A stretch of DNA of 64,000 nt. Origin: Mesorhizobium sp. SOD10. GTDB lineage: Bacteria; Pseudomonadota; Alphaproteobacteria; Rhizobiales; Rhizobiaceae. The stretch lies in the NCBI GenBank assembly GCA_000824805.1, contig CCNA01000001.1:1-64000 (forward strand), in the 5' to 3' direction. Shown here piece by piece: positions 17,765 to 27,048 of this stretch. The notes beneath the pieces were generated by a model. It was not told where the DNA came from. It was given only the letters and a program-made list of their open reading frames with translations, and did no database searches. The position numbers and the translations under genes are program-made. How positions within the stretch are numbered: position 1 is the stretch's first letter; each line of letters begins with the position of its first letter.

Positions 17765-18316
17765 ATGAGCGCATTCTCGCCGACCGTCGGTGTCGCCTCC
17801 ACACATCCGTCGGACATGCCTGAGGCGCATGCCGACATTCCCGTCTGGAATTCGGAAAACTGGTTCTACGAGGACTGGCAGGTCGGCCACAAAATCCGCT
17901 CGCTCCGCCGCACCATCTCCGAAGGCGAAAGCCATATGTTCAATGCGCTGGTGCTGGACATCCACCCTTACGTGCAGGACCAGATGTTCGCCGAGAAGGA
18001 AGGCATTTTCGGCCGGCGGCTGGTCGCCGGCGCCTTCGTGTTTTCGGCCGGGCTCGGCCTGGTCGCCACCAATTGCCTCAACGCCTTTTCCTATGGCTAC
18101 GACAAGTTGCGCTTCATCAAGCCGGTTTTCATCGGCGACACCATCTATTCGATCCGCACCAACCTCGACAAAAAGCCGCGCTACCAGGACATGGGCCTGA
18201 TCCGCGCCAGCTATGAAGTCTTCAAGGGTGAAGGAGAGCTGGTGCTCTACTGCGAGCACCTGCAGACGGTGAAATACAAGAACCCGGCCGATTTCGCCGG
18301 CAAGACAGAGAAGTGA
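17765..18316 (+). CDS. MaoC-like hot-dog protein, possibly catalytically altered
   Basis: This 183-residue MaoC-family protein is first in an eight-gene operon. The fold is indicated by the N-terminal [26 protein letters not shown] and the strand pair [21 protein letters not shown], nearly identical to the paralogue at 34845. In enoyl-CoA hydratases the motif GDxNPxHxD supplies catalytic Asp and His; here the aligned segment LDIHPYVQD keeps both Asp residues and Pro but has Val in place of His. It may therefore hydrate poorly or catalyse a different step. Its partner is the class III CoA-transferase four bases downstream. Confidence 0.75.
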   Translation: MSAFSPTVGVASTHPSDMPEAHADIPVWNSENWFYEDWQVGHKIRSLRRTISEGESHMFNALVLDIHPYVQDQMFAEKEGIFGRRLVAGAFVFSAGLGLVATNCLNAFSYGYDKLRFIKPVFIGDTIYSIRTNLDKKPRYQDMGLIRASYEVFKGEGELVLYCEHLQTVKYKNPADFAGKTEK

Positions 18317-18319
18317 ATC

Positions 18320-19480
18320 GTGGCCGCTGAAAACGATCTTCCGCTGACCGGCCTCGTCGTCATCGACATGAGCCAGTTCCTGTCGGGACCCTACTGCTCG
18401 CTGCGCCTGCTCGACCTCGGCGCGCGCGTCATCAAGATCGAGCGGCCCGACGGCGGCGACCTGTCGCGCCGGCTCTATCTCAGCGACACCGAGATCGGCG
18501 GCGACTCCACCATTTTCCACGCCATCAACCGCGGCAAGGAGAGCCTCGCCGTCGACCTCAAGAACGAGGCCGATCTCGCCATGCTGCGCGCGCTCATCGC
18601 CAAGGCCGACGTGCTCATCCAGAACTTCAGGCCGGGCGTCATCGAGCGGCTCGGCCTCGATTATGAGCATGTCAGCACGATCAACCCCCGCCTGGTCTAT
18701 GCCTCGATCAGCGGTTATGGCGAGGACGGTCCCTGGGTGAAGCGTCCGGGGCAGGACCTGCTCGCCCAGGCTCGTTCCGGCGTCATGTGGTTGAACGGCG
18801 ACGAGGAGCAGGGGCCGGTGCCATTCGGGCTGGCGATAGCCGACATGCTGGCGGGCGCCGCCTGCGCCCAAGGCATCCTCGCCAAGCTGGTGCGGCGCGG
18901 CATCACGGGCGAGGGCGGCCATGTCGAAACCAGCCTGCTGGAAGCGCTGATCGATTTCCAGTTCGAGGTGCTGACCACGCATCTCAATGACGGTCGACGC
19001 CTGCCGAAGCGCTCGTCCTTCCGCAGCGCGCATGCCTATCTCTCGGCGCCTTACGGCGTCTATCCGGCGAAGGACGGCCATCTGGCGATCGCTATGACGC
19101 CGATCCCGAAGATTGCCGATCTGCTTGAATTGCCTGAGCTCGACCCGTTCCGCGACAAGCCGGCGACCTGGTTCACCGCGCGCGACGAGATCAAGGCGAT
19201 CATCGCCAGGCGCATCGCGGAAAAGACCATCGACGAGTGGCTGGCCATCCTCGAGCCCGCCGACGTCTGGTGCGCCAAGGTGCTGAACTGGCCGGAGCTG
19301 ATGGAGAGCGACGGCTTCAAGACGCTCGACATGCTGCAGACCGTGACGCGTGAGGACAATGTCTCGATCCTCACCACGCGTTCGCCGCTGCGCGTCGACG
19401 GCGCGCGCGCCAAGGTGGATCGCGCCGCCCCGCGCATCGGCGAGCACAGCGACAAGATTCGCGCGGAGTTCGGCTTGTGA
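18320..19480 (+). CDS. Class III (CaiB/BaiF) CoA-transferase
   Basis: This 386-residue enzyme moves CoA between carboxylic acids. Features are the N-terminal VIDMSQFLSGPYCSLRLLDLGARVIKIERP, the QNFRPGVIERLGLDYE segment and the probable nucleophile Asp175 in FGLAIADMLAGA, where the aspartyl-CoA anhydride forms in this family. The start codon is GTG. It follows a MaoC-like gene and overlaps the next gene by four bases (GTGA), so the cluster probably activates a carboxylate taken up by the importer downstream. The substrate is unknown; mesaconate-, itaconate- or hydroxyacid-type pathways use the same enzyme pair. Confidence 0.88.
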   Translation: MAAENDLPLTGLVVIDMSQFLSGPYCSLRLLDLGARVIKIERPDGGDLSRRLYLSDTEIGGDSTIFHAINRGKESLAVDLKNEADLAMLRALIAKADVLIQNFRPGVIERLGLDYEHVSTINPRLVYASISGYGEDGPWVKRPGQDLLAQARSGVMWLNGDEEQGPVPFGLAIADMLAGAACAQGILAKLVRRGITGEGGHVETSLLEALIDFQFEVLTTHLNDGRRLPKRSSFRSAHAYLSAPYGVYPAKDGHLAIAMTPIPKIADLLELPELDPFRDKPATWFTARDEIKAIIARRIAEKTIDEWLAILEPADVWCAKVLNWPELMESDGFKTLDMLQTVTREDNVSILTTRSPLRVDGARAKVDRAAPRIGEHSDKIRAEFGL

Positions 19481-20628
19481 GCGGCGTTTCCTTGAAAGGC
19501 ATGACCTGGAGCCATCCACGCGGCTACGACCCGATGGTGGCGTGCTCGGCGATTTGGAAGGAAAGGACCGGCGTTTCGATCGAATGGGAAAAGCGCTCGC
19601 TGCAGGACTTCGAGTCCTTCCCGGTGGAAGAGCTTGCCCGCGCCTATGATTTGATCGTCATCGACCACCCGCATGTCGGCCAGATCACCGCCGAGAGATG
19701 CCTGGCGCCGCTCGATGTGCCGGGACGCGAGGCGGAACGAGAGGCGCTGGCCAAGGGAAGCGTCGGCAAATCCTATCCGAGCTACACATGGCAGGGCCGG
19801 CAATGGGGTTTCCCGATCGACGCCGCGACCCAGGTGCAGGCCTGGCGGCCGGATCTGATCGACGCCGCGCCGGCGATCTGGACCGAAGTGCTGGCGCTTG
19901 CCGAGCAGGGCCGCGTGCTCCTGCCGCTCCGGCCGCCGCATTCGCTGATGTGCTTCTACACTTTGGCCGCCGATCTCGGCCGGCCATGCACGGTCGACGG
20001 TTCGGCCGACCTTGTCGACGGCGAGACCGGCGAAACCGCCTTCGAGATGCTGCGCGAGATCGCGGCACTTGTCGATCCGGCATGCCTGACGATGGATCCG
20101 ATTGCCGTCTTCGAGAAGATGGCCGAGCCCGGCTCGCGCATCGCCTGCGCGCCGCTGATCTATGGCTATGTTCCCTATGCGGTGTCGGGCTTCCGGCCGC
20201 ACCGCCTTGCTTTTGCCGACATGCCGGTCGCCGGCGGCAATGGCCCGGTCGGCTCGGCTCTTGGCGGAACCGGCATTGCCGTTTCGGCCTTTTCCGCTGC
20301 GTGCGAGGCGGCGATCGACTTCGCCTACTGGATCGCCAGCGGCGACGTGCAGCGCGGGCCTTACGCCGCTGCCGGCGGCCAGCCCGGCCATGCCGCGGCC
20401 TGGGAGGATGACGCCGTCAACGCCGCGACCGGCGACTTCTATCGCGCCACGCGCGCGACGCTTGAAGGCGCCTGGGTCCGCCCGCGCCATGACGGCTACA
20501 TGGCGTTCCAGCAGCAGGCCTCCGATCGCATCAACGAGGGCCTTGCCGGCAGGCAGGACGCCCGCCGCGTCGTCGCCGATATCAATCGCCTGTTCCGGGA
20601 GAGTTTCGCGTCGGCCACCGCCGGCTAG
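19477..20628 (+). CDS. Solute-binding-protein-like protein without signal peptide
   Basis: This 383-residue protein has the fold signature of extracellular solute-binding family 1 (LKGMTWSHPRGYDPMVACSAIWKERTGVSIEWEKRSLQDFE, later QWGFPIDAATQVQAWRPDLID), yet begins directly with that domain. There is no hydrophobic export signal and no in-frame upstream extension, because the GTG start overlaps the CoA-transferase stop by four bases. It is thus expected in the cytosol, where it might bind a substrate or CoA-pathway intermediate, act as an enzyme, or be a decayed importer subunit. The real binding protein is the next gene. Confidence 0.7.
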   Translation: MSGVSLKGMTWSHPRGYDPMVACSAIWKERTGVSIEWEKRSLQDFESFPVEELARAYDLIVIDHPHVGQITAERCLAPLDVPGREAEREALAKGSVGKSYPSYTWQGRQWGFPIDAATQVQAWRPDLIDAAPAIWTEVLALAEQGRVLLPLRPPHSLMCFYTLAADLGRPCTVDGSADLVDGETGETAFEMLREIAALVDPACLTMDPIAVFEKMAEPGSRIACAPLIYGYVPYAVSGFRPHRLAFADMPVAGGNGPVGSALGGTGIAVSAFSAACEAAIDFAYWIASGDVQRGPYAAAGGQPGHAAAWEDDAVNAATGDFYRATRATLEGAWVRPRHDGYMAFQQQASDRINEGLAGRQDARRVVADINRLFRESFASATAG

Positions 20629-20653
20629 TTCCATTGCACCAAGGGAGGAAAAA

Positions 20654-21838
20654 ATGACCAGCTTGATACGCGGCCTGCTCGCCGCAACCGCTATAGCCTC
20701 GATACCCTTCGCCGCTCATGCCGCCGATGTGAAGTCGGTGATTGACGGCCTGCCCGCCGATCTCAAGGCGCAATATGACGGGGCGCCGCAGAAGGTGCTG
20801 CCCTCGGCCTGGGACAATTTCAGGCCGCCGCCCAAGCCATGGAAGTGGTGCCACTCGGAGAGCTATCAGGGCAATCCGTGGCGCGTGTCGGTCACCAAGG
20901 AGCTGAAGCGGCTGGTCGACGGCCTCATCGCCGACGGCACGGTGTCGAGCTTCGAAGTGTCGGATTCGAACAACGACCCGAGCCAGCAGATCAATCAGAT
21001 CCGCGCCTTCATCGACAAGAAGTGCTCGATCATCACCTCGATCCCGGGATCGGCGACGGCGCTTGACGACGCCGTGGATGCCGCTGCCAAGGCGGGCATT
21101 CCCTTCGTCACCGCGGCCGGCTCCGTCACCAGCCCCAACGCCATCAATGTCGATTCCAACTATTCCCGCTGGGGCTATGACATGATGATGGCGATCGGCA
21201 AGGCAAAGCCTGACGCCAGCGTGCTGGTCGTCGAAGGCATCGCCGGACATCCGATCGTGGTCCAGGAGAAGCAGGGCGCCGACAAGGCGCTGGCCGAGAA
21301 CAAGGGCCTGAAGGTCGCGCGCACCGTCAACGGCAACTGGACGGCCAACGTCACCAAGACGGTCGTGCTGCAGGCGATCGCCACCAATCCGGCGCCGATC
21401 GACGCGGTGTGGACGACCGGCAGCGAAAGCCGCGTCGTCGCCGAGGCCTTCGCCGAAGCCGGCCGCCCGGCGCCGCTGATCACCGGCTCGATCACCGGCG
21501 ATGCGCTCGGCTACTGGAAAGCCAATCCCGACAAATACCGTTTCGAGGGCCACGCCGTGCTGCCTGGCTGGACGGCGCAGACGCTGTTTCGCGTCGGCGA
21601 GCGCATGCTCGACGGCCAGAAGCCGAAGCTCAACACGCTGCTGATCCCGATCCCGCCGGTGCATGCCGCGGAGCTCGACAAGTGGTACAAGGACTGCATG
21701 ACGCCGGACGCCGTTTCGGTGTTCCCGGTGCCGCCGACCGACCCGATGCCCGAGGACGTGCTCGACGCCTATTTCACCAATCCCGCGCCGACCAAGGGCT
21801 GGGATTATTCCAAGGTGCCGGACGCCTGCGCCAAGTGA
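20654..21838 (+). CDS. Ribose-type ABC transporter periplasmic binding protein
   Basis: This 394-residue protein has a Sec signal peptide (LLAATAIASIPFAAHA, cleavage near AHA-AD, residue 24) and a periplasmic-binding-protein type I fold. Recognisable parts are SDSNNDPSQQINQIRAFIDKKCSIITSIPGSATALDDAVDAAAKAGIPFVT and VWTTGSESRVVAEAFAEAGRP. It is longer than RbsB (about 290) and has an extended N-terminal region and C terminus. The start at 20654 follows GGGAGGA; longer in-frame extension upstream is a shadow. It feeds the split ATPase and two permeases downstream. The ligand is unknown; context suggests a compound that ends as a CoA ester. Confidence 0.85.
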   Translation: MTSLIRGLLAATAIASIPFAAHAADVKSVIDGLPADLKAQYDGAPQKVLPSAWDNFRPPPKPWKWCHSESYQGNPWRVSVTKELKRLVDGLIADGTVSSFEVSDSNNDPSQQINQIRAFIDKKCSIITSIPGSATALDDAVDAAAKAGIPFVTAAGSVTSPNAINVDSNYSRWGYDMMMAIGKAKPDASVLVVEGIAGHPIVVQEKQGADKALAENKGLKVARTVNGNWTANVTKTVVLQAIATNPAPIDAVWTTGSESRVVAEAFAEAGRPAPLITGSITGDALGYWKANPDKYRFEGHAVLPGWTAQTLFRVGERMLDGQKPKLNTLLIPIPPVHAAELDKWYKDCMTPDAVSVFPVPPTDPMPEDVLDAYFTNPAPTKGWDYSKVPDACAK

Positions 21839-21848
21839 TGTTTTGCGA

Positions 21849-21874
21849 AGCCGGTTCTCAGTGAAGAGCCGGCT
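21849..21874 (+). other. Stem-loop between binding-protein and ATPase genes
   Basis: AGCCGGTTCT and AGAGCCGGCT pair over ten positions (one G-T) around a six-base loop, 10 bp after the binding-protein stop and 20 bp before the ATPase start. There is no T tract. It probably protects or attenuates the binding-protein mRNA. Confidence 0.5.
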
Positions 21875-21893
21875 CTCCGTTCCGGGAAGAAAA

Positions 21894-22631
21894 ATGCTCG
21901 AAGTCCAAGGCGTTTCCAAACGCTACGGCGAAACCGTCGCGCTGGCCGAGGCGTCGATCGCCTTCCGTGCCGGCACGATCCATACGATCCTGGGCGAGAA
22001 CGGCTCAGGCAAGAGCACGCTGGTGAAGCTGTTGTCCGGCATCGTCCAGCCGGATGGCGGCGCGATCCTGCTCGACGGCAAGGCGTTTTCCGGCACGCAG
22101 CCCGCCGCCTTCCAGGCTGCCGGCTTCGCCACCGTTTTCCAGGAGGTGCTGGTCGCGCCCGACCGTTCGGTGACCGACAACATTCTGCTTGGCCTCGACA
22201 GCCTGTGGCGACGAGGCGTGCCGCGCGGCGAGCGCCGCGCCCGGGCGCAGGCGGCACTCGGCCGATTCGCGGTGACGCCGATCGATCTTGACCGGCCATG
22301 CGGCGAGCTGCCGCTTGCCGCGCGCCAGCTGGTTGTGCTCGCCCGCGCCGTCATCCGCAACCCGCGTGTCCTGATCCTCGACGAGGTGACGGCCGCGCTC
22401 GACTTCGCCGACCGCGAGTCGGTCTTCGCGCTGATGCGCGCCATGGCCGGCGCCGGCACGCTGATCCTGTTCATCACGCACCACATGGACGAGGTGATGG
22501 CATTGTCCGACCGCATATCGATCCTGCGTGGCGGCCGCGTGGTGAAGACCGAGGAGCGCGGCGCCTCGACCCCGGCCGAGCTTTTGGCGGCGATGGCGCC
22601 GCAAACGGCCGCGGAGCTGGCGCATGGCTGA
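21894..22631 (+). CDS. Ribose-type importer ATPase, N-terminal half as separate gene
   Basis: This 245-residue protein corresponds to the first nucleotide-binding domain of RbsA/MglA-type double ATPases. Walker A is GENGSGKST (about 34-42) and Walker B is LILDEVTAALD with the catalytic Glu kept. The signature is degenerate (CGELPLAARQ where LSxAEQQ is usual) and the switch is ITHHMDE. It ends after one domain and overlaps the next gene by eight bases, which encodes the second domain. Start 21894 (MLEVQGVSKRYG) matches the domain edge; a 17-codon upstream extension runs through the hairpin. Confidence 0.85.
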   Translation: MLEVQGVSKRYGETVALAEASIAFRAGTIHTILGENGSGKSTLVKLLSGIVQPDGGAILLDGKAFSGTQPAAFQAAGFATVFQEVLVAPDRSVTDNILLGLDSLWRRGVPRGERRARAQAALGRFAVTPIDLDRPCGELPLAARQLVVLARAVIRNPRVLILDEVTAALDFADRESVFALMRAMAGAGTLILFITHHMDEVMALSDRISILRGGRVVKTEERGASTPAELLAAMAPQTAAELAHG

Positions 22632-23361
22632 GGCAAATTCTCTTCGTGTGCGTGAGCTTGTCATCGCGCCCGCTGTCGATCCGATCAGCCAGGCCATCGC
22701 GCCGGGCGAGATCGTCGGTCTTGCTGGCCTCGACGGCCACGGCCAGGAACGCTTTCTGCGCGCGCTGGCCGGAATCGAGCGGCCGGTCGCGGGCGAGATC
22801 GCCGTCGACGGCAAGGCAGGATCGATCACCAGCTTCCGCAAGGCCGTCGCAGCCGGCATCGCCTATCTGCCGCGCGATCGCCGTTCGACCGGCATTTTCC
22901 CGACCCAGTCGGTGCTCGACAATTTTGCGATTTCCACGGTGTCGAACGACCGCCGCTTCGGCCTTCTCTCCTTCGCGGCACGGCGCCGGCGCTACGAGGC
23001 TTACAAACAAAGGCTCAGCATCGTTGCACCCAGGCCCGATGCAGCCATTACAACGCTGTCCGGTGGCAACCAGCAGAAAGTGCTGCTCGCACGGGCCCTC
23101 GCGCTGGAGCCGAACTTCCTCCTGCTCAACGATCCGACGCGCGGAGTCGACGTGGCGACCCGGCACGTGCTCTACGACGTCTTCCGCGGTCTTGCCGCCG
23201 AGGGCGTGGCACTGGTGATCCTGTCCAGCGAGATCGAGGAGATATTGCTTCTCTGCCAGCGTGTGCTGGTGTTCCGCGAGCAGCGCGTGTCGGCCGAGTT
23301 CTCGGGCCCGGAAATGACCACCGATGCGGTGATCGCCGCCATGTTCGGACGCGCTGCATGA
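22624..23361 (+). CDS. Ribose-type importer ATPase, C-terminal half as separate gene
   Basis: This 245-residue protein corresponds to the second domain of RbsA-type ATPases, here a free polypeptide. It starts with a family-typical IAPGEIVGLAGLDGHGQERFLRALAG, in which the P-loop is degenerate (no Lys-Ser/Thr). It keeps YLPRDRRSTGIFP and the signature LSGGNQQKVLLARAL, but Walker B reads LLLNDPTRGVD, so the usual Asp-Glu pair is replaced by Asn-Asp. This half is likely non-hydrolytic and the pair must act as a heterodimer with the preceding gene. The stop overlaps the permease start by four bases. Confidence 0.85.
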   Translation: MAEANSLRVRELVIAPAVDPISQAIAPGEIVGLAGLDGHGQERFLRALAGIERPVAGEIAVDGKAGSITSFRKAVAAGIAYLPRDRRSTGIFPTQSVLDNFAISTVSNDRRFGLLSFAARRRRYEAYKQRLSIVAPRPDAAITTLSGGNQQKVLLARALALEPNFLLLNDPTRGVDVATRHVLYDVFRGLAAEGVALVILSSEIEEILLLCQRVLVFREQRVSAEFSGPEMTTDAVIAAMFGRAA

Positions 23362-24299
23362 GCCCGGTCCTTCGCAAACTCCGTGGCGCCGGCTTTGCCG
23401 TGGTGATGCTCGCCGTCCTGCTCGTGCTCAACGTCGCGCTCAATCCGGCGCGCTTTCAGCCGTCGTCCTGGGGCACGCTGCTCGGCCTTGCTGCACCTCT
23501 GATCGGCGCGGCCGTGGCCTCGGCGCCGGTCATCCTGGCGGGTCGCGGCGGCATCGATATCTCCGTCGGCCCGCTGATGGGTTTCGTCAACGCCCTGGTC
23601 ATCCAGGTGCTGTTCCTCAATCTCGGCATTTCGTCGCCGTGGATCATCGTTCCGGCCGCGCTGCTGGTCGGGGCGGGGGTCGGCGCCGCGAACGGCGTTC
23701 TCGCCACGATCGTCCGCATCCAGCCGATCGTTGCGACGCTCGGCACCTATCTCATTCTCACCGGCATCACGCTCACCATCCTGCCGGCGCCGATCGGTCC
23801 GGCGCCGGACTGGCTGAAGGCGATGGCGGGGCCGTTCTCGATCGTGCCGCTGGCGCTGATCGGCCTCTGCTGGCTGCTCGTTCGCCGAACGCCCTATCAC
23901 GACCTGCTGATGGCTGTCGGCAGCGACGACCGCGCCGCCTACACCGCCGGCGTGCCGGTGACCAAGGTGCGGCTCGTCGCCTATGTCCTGACCGGGATCT
24001 TCGCCGCCGCCGCGGGGCTGATGCTCACCTCGCTGATCGGCTCGGCCGACCCCAATATCGGCCCGACCTACACGCTGATTGCGATTGCCGCCGTGGCGCT
24101 TGGCGGCGTCAGCCTCGCCGGCGGGCGCGGCGGGCTCGGCGGCGCCGCGATCGGTGCGGTCGATATCTTCCTGCTGCAGAGCCTGCTCACCACCTTCAAC
24201 GTCTCGACCTATGTGCTGCAGATCGCCTATGGCCTGATCCTGGTCGTCGCCGTGGTGCTGACGGCGGTGCAGGAACGGCTGTCGAGGCGGAAAGGCTGA
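23358..24299 (+). CDS. Ribose-type ABC transporter permease 1
   Basis: This 313-residue RbsC-family permease has about nine hydrophobic helices. Family marks are GRGGIDISVGPLMGFVNAL (the usual G-GIDLSVGS motif), GAANGVLATIVRIQPIVATLGT and VALGGVSLAGGRGGLGGAAIGA. It starts inside the ATPase stop (ATGA overlap). With the following gene it forms a heterodimeric channel, unlike RbsC, which is usually a homodimer. Confidence 0.9.
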   Translation: MSPVLRKLRGAGFAVVMLAVLLVLNVALNPARFQPSSWGTLLGLAAPLIGAAVASAPVILAGRGGIDISVGPLMGFVNALVIQVLFLNLGISSPWIIVPAALLVGAGVGAANGVLATIVRIQPIVATLGTYLILTGITLTILPAPIGPAPDWLKAMAGPFSIVPLALIGLCWLLVRRTPYHDLLMAVGSDDRAAYTAGVPVTKVRLVAYVLTGIFAAAAGLMLTSLIGSADPNIGPTYTLIAIAAVALGGVSLAGGRGGLGGAAIGAVDIFLLQSLLTTFNVSTYVLQIAYGLILVVAVVLTAVQERLSRRKG

Positions 24300-24304
24300 C
24301 CGGG

Positions 24305-25270
24305 ATGCCAAGCAACTGGTTCCAGTCCACCAACGCCCGCATCTCCGGCGCCTTCATGATGGCGCTGCTGCTTCAGGTCATCGGCACGCTGCTTATTCCC
24401 GGCTATTCGGCGCCCTTCGCCATCCGCGCGCTGCTGGTCATCGCCTCGCTGCTGGCGGTGGCCTCGATCGGCCAGACGCTGGTCGTCATTCTCGGCGGCA
24501 TCGATCTCTCCATTCCCTTCATCATCGGCTTTGCCAATGTCGTGGCGGCGCAGCTTTATGGCCAGGGCTGGAACTTCGCCCTGGTCTGCCTTCTCGTCGG
24601 CGTCCTTGCCATCGCGATCGGCGCGCTCAACGGCCTGATCTCGCGCGGTCTGAACATCCACCCGCTGATCGTCACGCTCGGCATCGGCATGATCGTCCAG
24701 GGCGCCGTGCTGTTGTGGACCGGGGGCTTCCCCTCCGGCTCAGCGCCCGAGGCGGTCTCCAGCTTCGTCTCGATCGGCGGCTCGGTGGGCCCGTTGCCGG
24801 TGCCCTTGCTGGTGCCATGCCTCGTGGTGCTGACGGCGCTGATCGTGCTGGTGCTCGCCCGCACGCCCTATGGGCGCCGCCTCTATGCGGTCGGCAGCAA
24901 TCCGGAGGCAGCGCCCCTGGCGCTGATCGATCCGCTGCGCATGTGGATCGTCACCTATGCGGCAAGCGCCTTCTTCGCGGCTGTCGCCGGCGTGCTGTTG
25001 CTCGGCTTCACCGGCTCGGCCTATGGCGATGTCGGCCAGCCCTATCTCTTCCAGACGATCGCCGCCGTCGTGGTCGGCGGCGCAGCACTAGTCGGCGGCC
25101 GCGGCAGCTATCTCGGCACCATCGCTGGGGTCCTGGTGCTGACTGAAATCAACACGCTGCTGATCGGCCTCGGCTTTCGGCCGTCGACCGTGCAGGCCGC
25201 GCTCGGCCTGGTGATCCTGTTGCTGGTCTCGCTCTACGGCCGCGAGCGCCACGTTCGGGCGACGATCTAG
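24305..25270 (+). CDS. Ribose-type ABC transporter permease 2
   Basis: This 321-residue RbsC-family permease is the last gene of the operon. It shows ILGGIDLSIPFIIGFANVV, GALNGLISRGLNIHPLIVTLGIGMIVQG and GGAALVGGRGSYLGTIAGVLVLTEINTLLIGLGF. The start at 24305 lies five bases after the stop of permease 1; the region upstream in this frame is an Arg-rich shadow. Two different permeases with two ATPase halves make a fully asymmetric four-part core. Confidence 0.9.
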   Translation: MPSNWFQSTNARISGAFMMALLLQVIGTLLIPGYSAPFAIRALLVIASLLAVASIGQTLVVILGGIDLSIPFIIGFANVVAAQLYGQGWNFALVCLLVGVLAIAIGALNGLISRGLNIHPLIVTLGIGMIVQGAVLLWTGGFPSGSAPEAVSSFVSIGGSVGPLPVPLLVPCLVVLTALIVLVLARTPYGRRLYAVGSNPEAAPLALIDPLRMWIVTYAASAFFAAVAGVLLLGFTGSAYGDVGQPYLFQTIAAVVVGGAALVGGRGSYLGTIAGVLVLTEINTLLIGLGFRPSTVQAALGLVILLLVSLYGRERHVRATI

Positions 25271-25369
25271 GATCGAGCTGCTAGCTGTTCAATCCTCGCC
25301 CCGGTAATGTCGCACTCGCGCGGCCCCGAGGACGACACCTTGCGTTACAGAGGTTCCAGCTAACTCTGA

Positions 25370-25686
<317 letters not shown>

Positions 25687-25687
<1 letters not shown>

Positions 25688-26121
25688 TGCTCTATCTCGA
25701 CACGTCGCTGATCGTCGCGGCGCTGACCAATGAAGCGATGACGCCGCGTGTGCAGGCTTGGCTGGCGGAACAGGACCCGGTGCAGTTTCTCATTAGCGAC
25801 TGGACAGTCACCGAGATGTCGTCCGCCATGGCAATCAAGCTACGCACCGGACAAATCAGCCTTGAACAGCGTGCCTCGGTGCTCGCCATGTTCAATAGGC
25901 TGGTCGCCGAGAGCTTTACTGTCCTGGGCGTGACGGGTGGGCAGTTCCGGGCGGCAGCGAAGTTTGCCGATCGGCACGATCTCGGGCTTCGTGCGGGGGA
26001 TGCGCTGCATCTCGCCATCGCATCGGAGCACGGCGCCACGATATATACGCTTGATCAGCGGCTCGCCGACGCGGGACCGGAACTCGGTGTCCCGGCACAA
26101 ATGCTCGCTGACAGCGACTAG
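25687..26121 (+). CDS. PIN-domain ribonuclease toxin, VapC family
   Basis: This 144-residue PIN domain has acidic metal-binding residues Asp5 (MLYLDTS), Glu43 (VTEMSS), Asp105 (GDALHLA) and Asp123 (TLDQRL), all present. Such toxins cut tRNA or rRNA when freed from the antitoxin. Translation is coupled to the Phd-type antitoxin. The Phd-type antitoxin with a VapC-type toxin is a common hybrid pairing. The module sits between two catabolic operons. Confidence 0.9.
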
Positions 26122-26144
26122 TTTGCAGGCGAGTTCCTTATAAG

Positions 26145-26984
26145 CTATCCAAGTCGCCATAGCCTGCGCGCATTGCCCGAGAGGAGCCGGCTCCGCTCCG
26201 ACTCGCTTGTTCCAGCCAGCAGCGCATGCGTCGCGGCAATCCAGGTCGTCAGCCCGCCGCCCAGCGTGCAGACCGGCCAGTCGCTGCCCCAGATCACCCG
26301 GTCCCATCCGAAGCTGCTGATCGTGTGCTCGACATAGGGCCGGAGCGTCTCGACCGTCCAGGTTGCCGGATCGGCATAGGCGACGACGCCGGAGATCTTG
26401 CCGACGACGTTGGGCCGCTTGGCGATCGCTTCCATATGCTCGCGCCAGGGATGCTCGGCATTACCCTTGATGTCGGGCACGCCGCAATGGTCGAGGACGA
26501 ACTGGACATCGGGCGCGAGATCGGCAAGCGCCATCGCCTTCGGGATCTGATGCGGCAGCACCACCAGATCGAAGGTCAAGCCGGTGCCGGCCAGCCGCTT
26601 GAGGTTCTGGCGAAACAGCGCCCCTTCAGACAAGTCGTCTGGCACGACATGCAGCACGCGGCGGAAACCCTTGATGAACGGGTCGGCCTTGACCGTTTCC
26701 AGATAGGCCTCGAAACCAGCCTCCTCCGGCCGGCAGGCGGCGATCGCTCCGCGAAGCAGGCTCCCGGCCCGGCGGGCGATCGACTTCACATAAGCGGTCT
26801 CGGCGGCGATGTCGGCCGGGTCGACGTCGACCTCCATATGCAGGACGCCTTCGATGCCTGAGCGCCGCGCATCGGCGGCATATTCCTCATAGGAGAAATC
26901 ACGGTTCAGCGCCGGCACACCGGCCAGCCACGGATAGCGAAGCGCGCTCTGGTCGATGAGATGCAGATGCGTATCGATGATCAT
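26145..26984 (-). CDS. Amidohydrolase-family sugar lactonase, L-fuconolactonase-like
   Basis: This 279-residue TIM-barrel hydrolase of the amidohydrolase_2 group has the metal motif DTHLHL (His6, His8), a mid-chain FKGFRRVLH-type segment (FIKGFRRVLHVV), LDHCGVPDI and the C-terminal WGSDWPV Asp. These match L-fuconolactonase/L-rhamnono-lactonase proteins that open 1,5- or 1,4-lactones of 6-deoxy sugars. Together with the L-fuconate dehydratase at 36107 it supplies the lactone step of the non-phosphorylating fucose route. It is on the strand opposite to the importer and lies downstream of the IclR gene. Confidence 0.82.
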   Translation of the reverse strand: MIIDTHLHLIDQSALRYPWLAGVPALNRDFSYEEYAADARRSGIEGVLHMEVDVDPADIAAETAYVKSIARRAGSLLRGAIAACRPEEAGFEAYLETVKADPFIKGFRRVLHVVPDDLSEGALFRQNLKRLAGTGLTFDLVVLPHQIPKAMALADLAPDVQFVLDHCGVPDIKGNAEHPWREHMEAIAKRPNVVGKISGVVAYADPATWTVETLRPYVEHTISSFGWDRVIWGSDWPVCTLGGGLTTWIAATHALLAGTSESERSRLLSGNARRLWRLG

Positions 26985-27031
26985 GGTGGCCTGTCCTCCG
27001 TGGGCTCCGGCACTATCCCGCCGAAAAATCC

Positions 27032-27048
27032 ATTATTCAAATAAGAAA
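27032..27048. promoter_or_regulatory. AT-rich motif shared with 17656-17672
   Basis: This 17-mer lies between the IclR stop and the lactonase start and differs at only two positions from 17656-17672. It also contains TTATT-CA-AATAA as an inverted repeat. It may be an operator for the lactonase gene. Confidence 0.35.
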
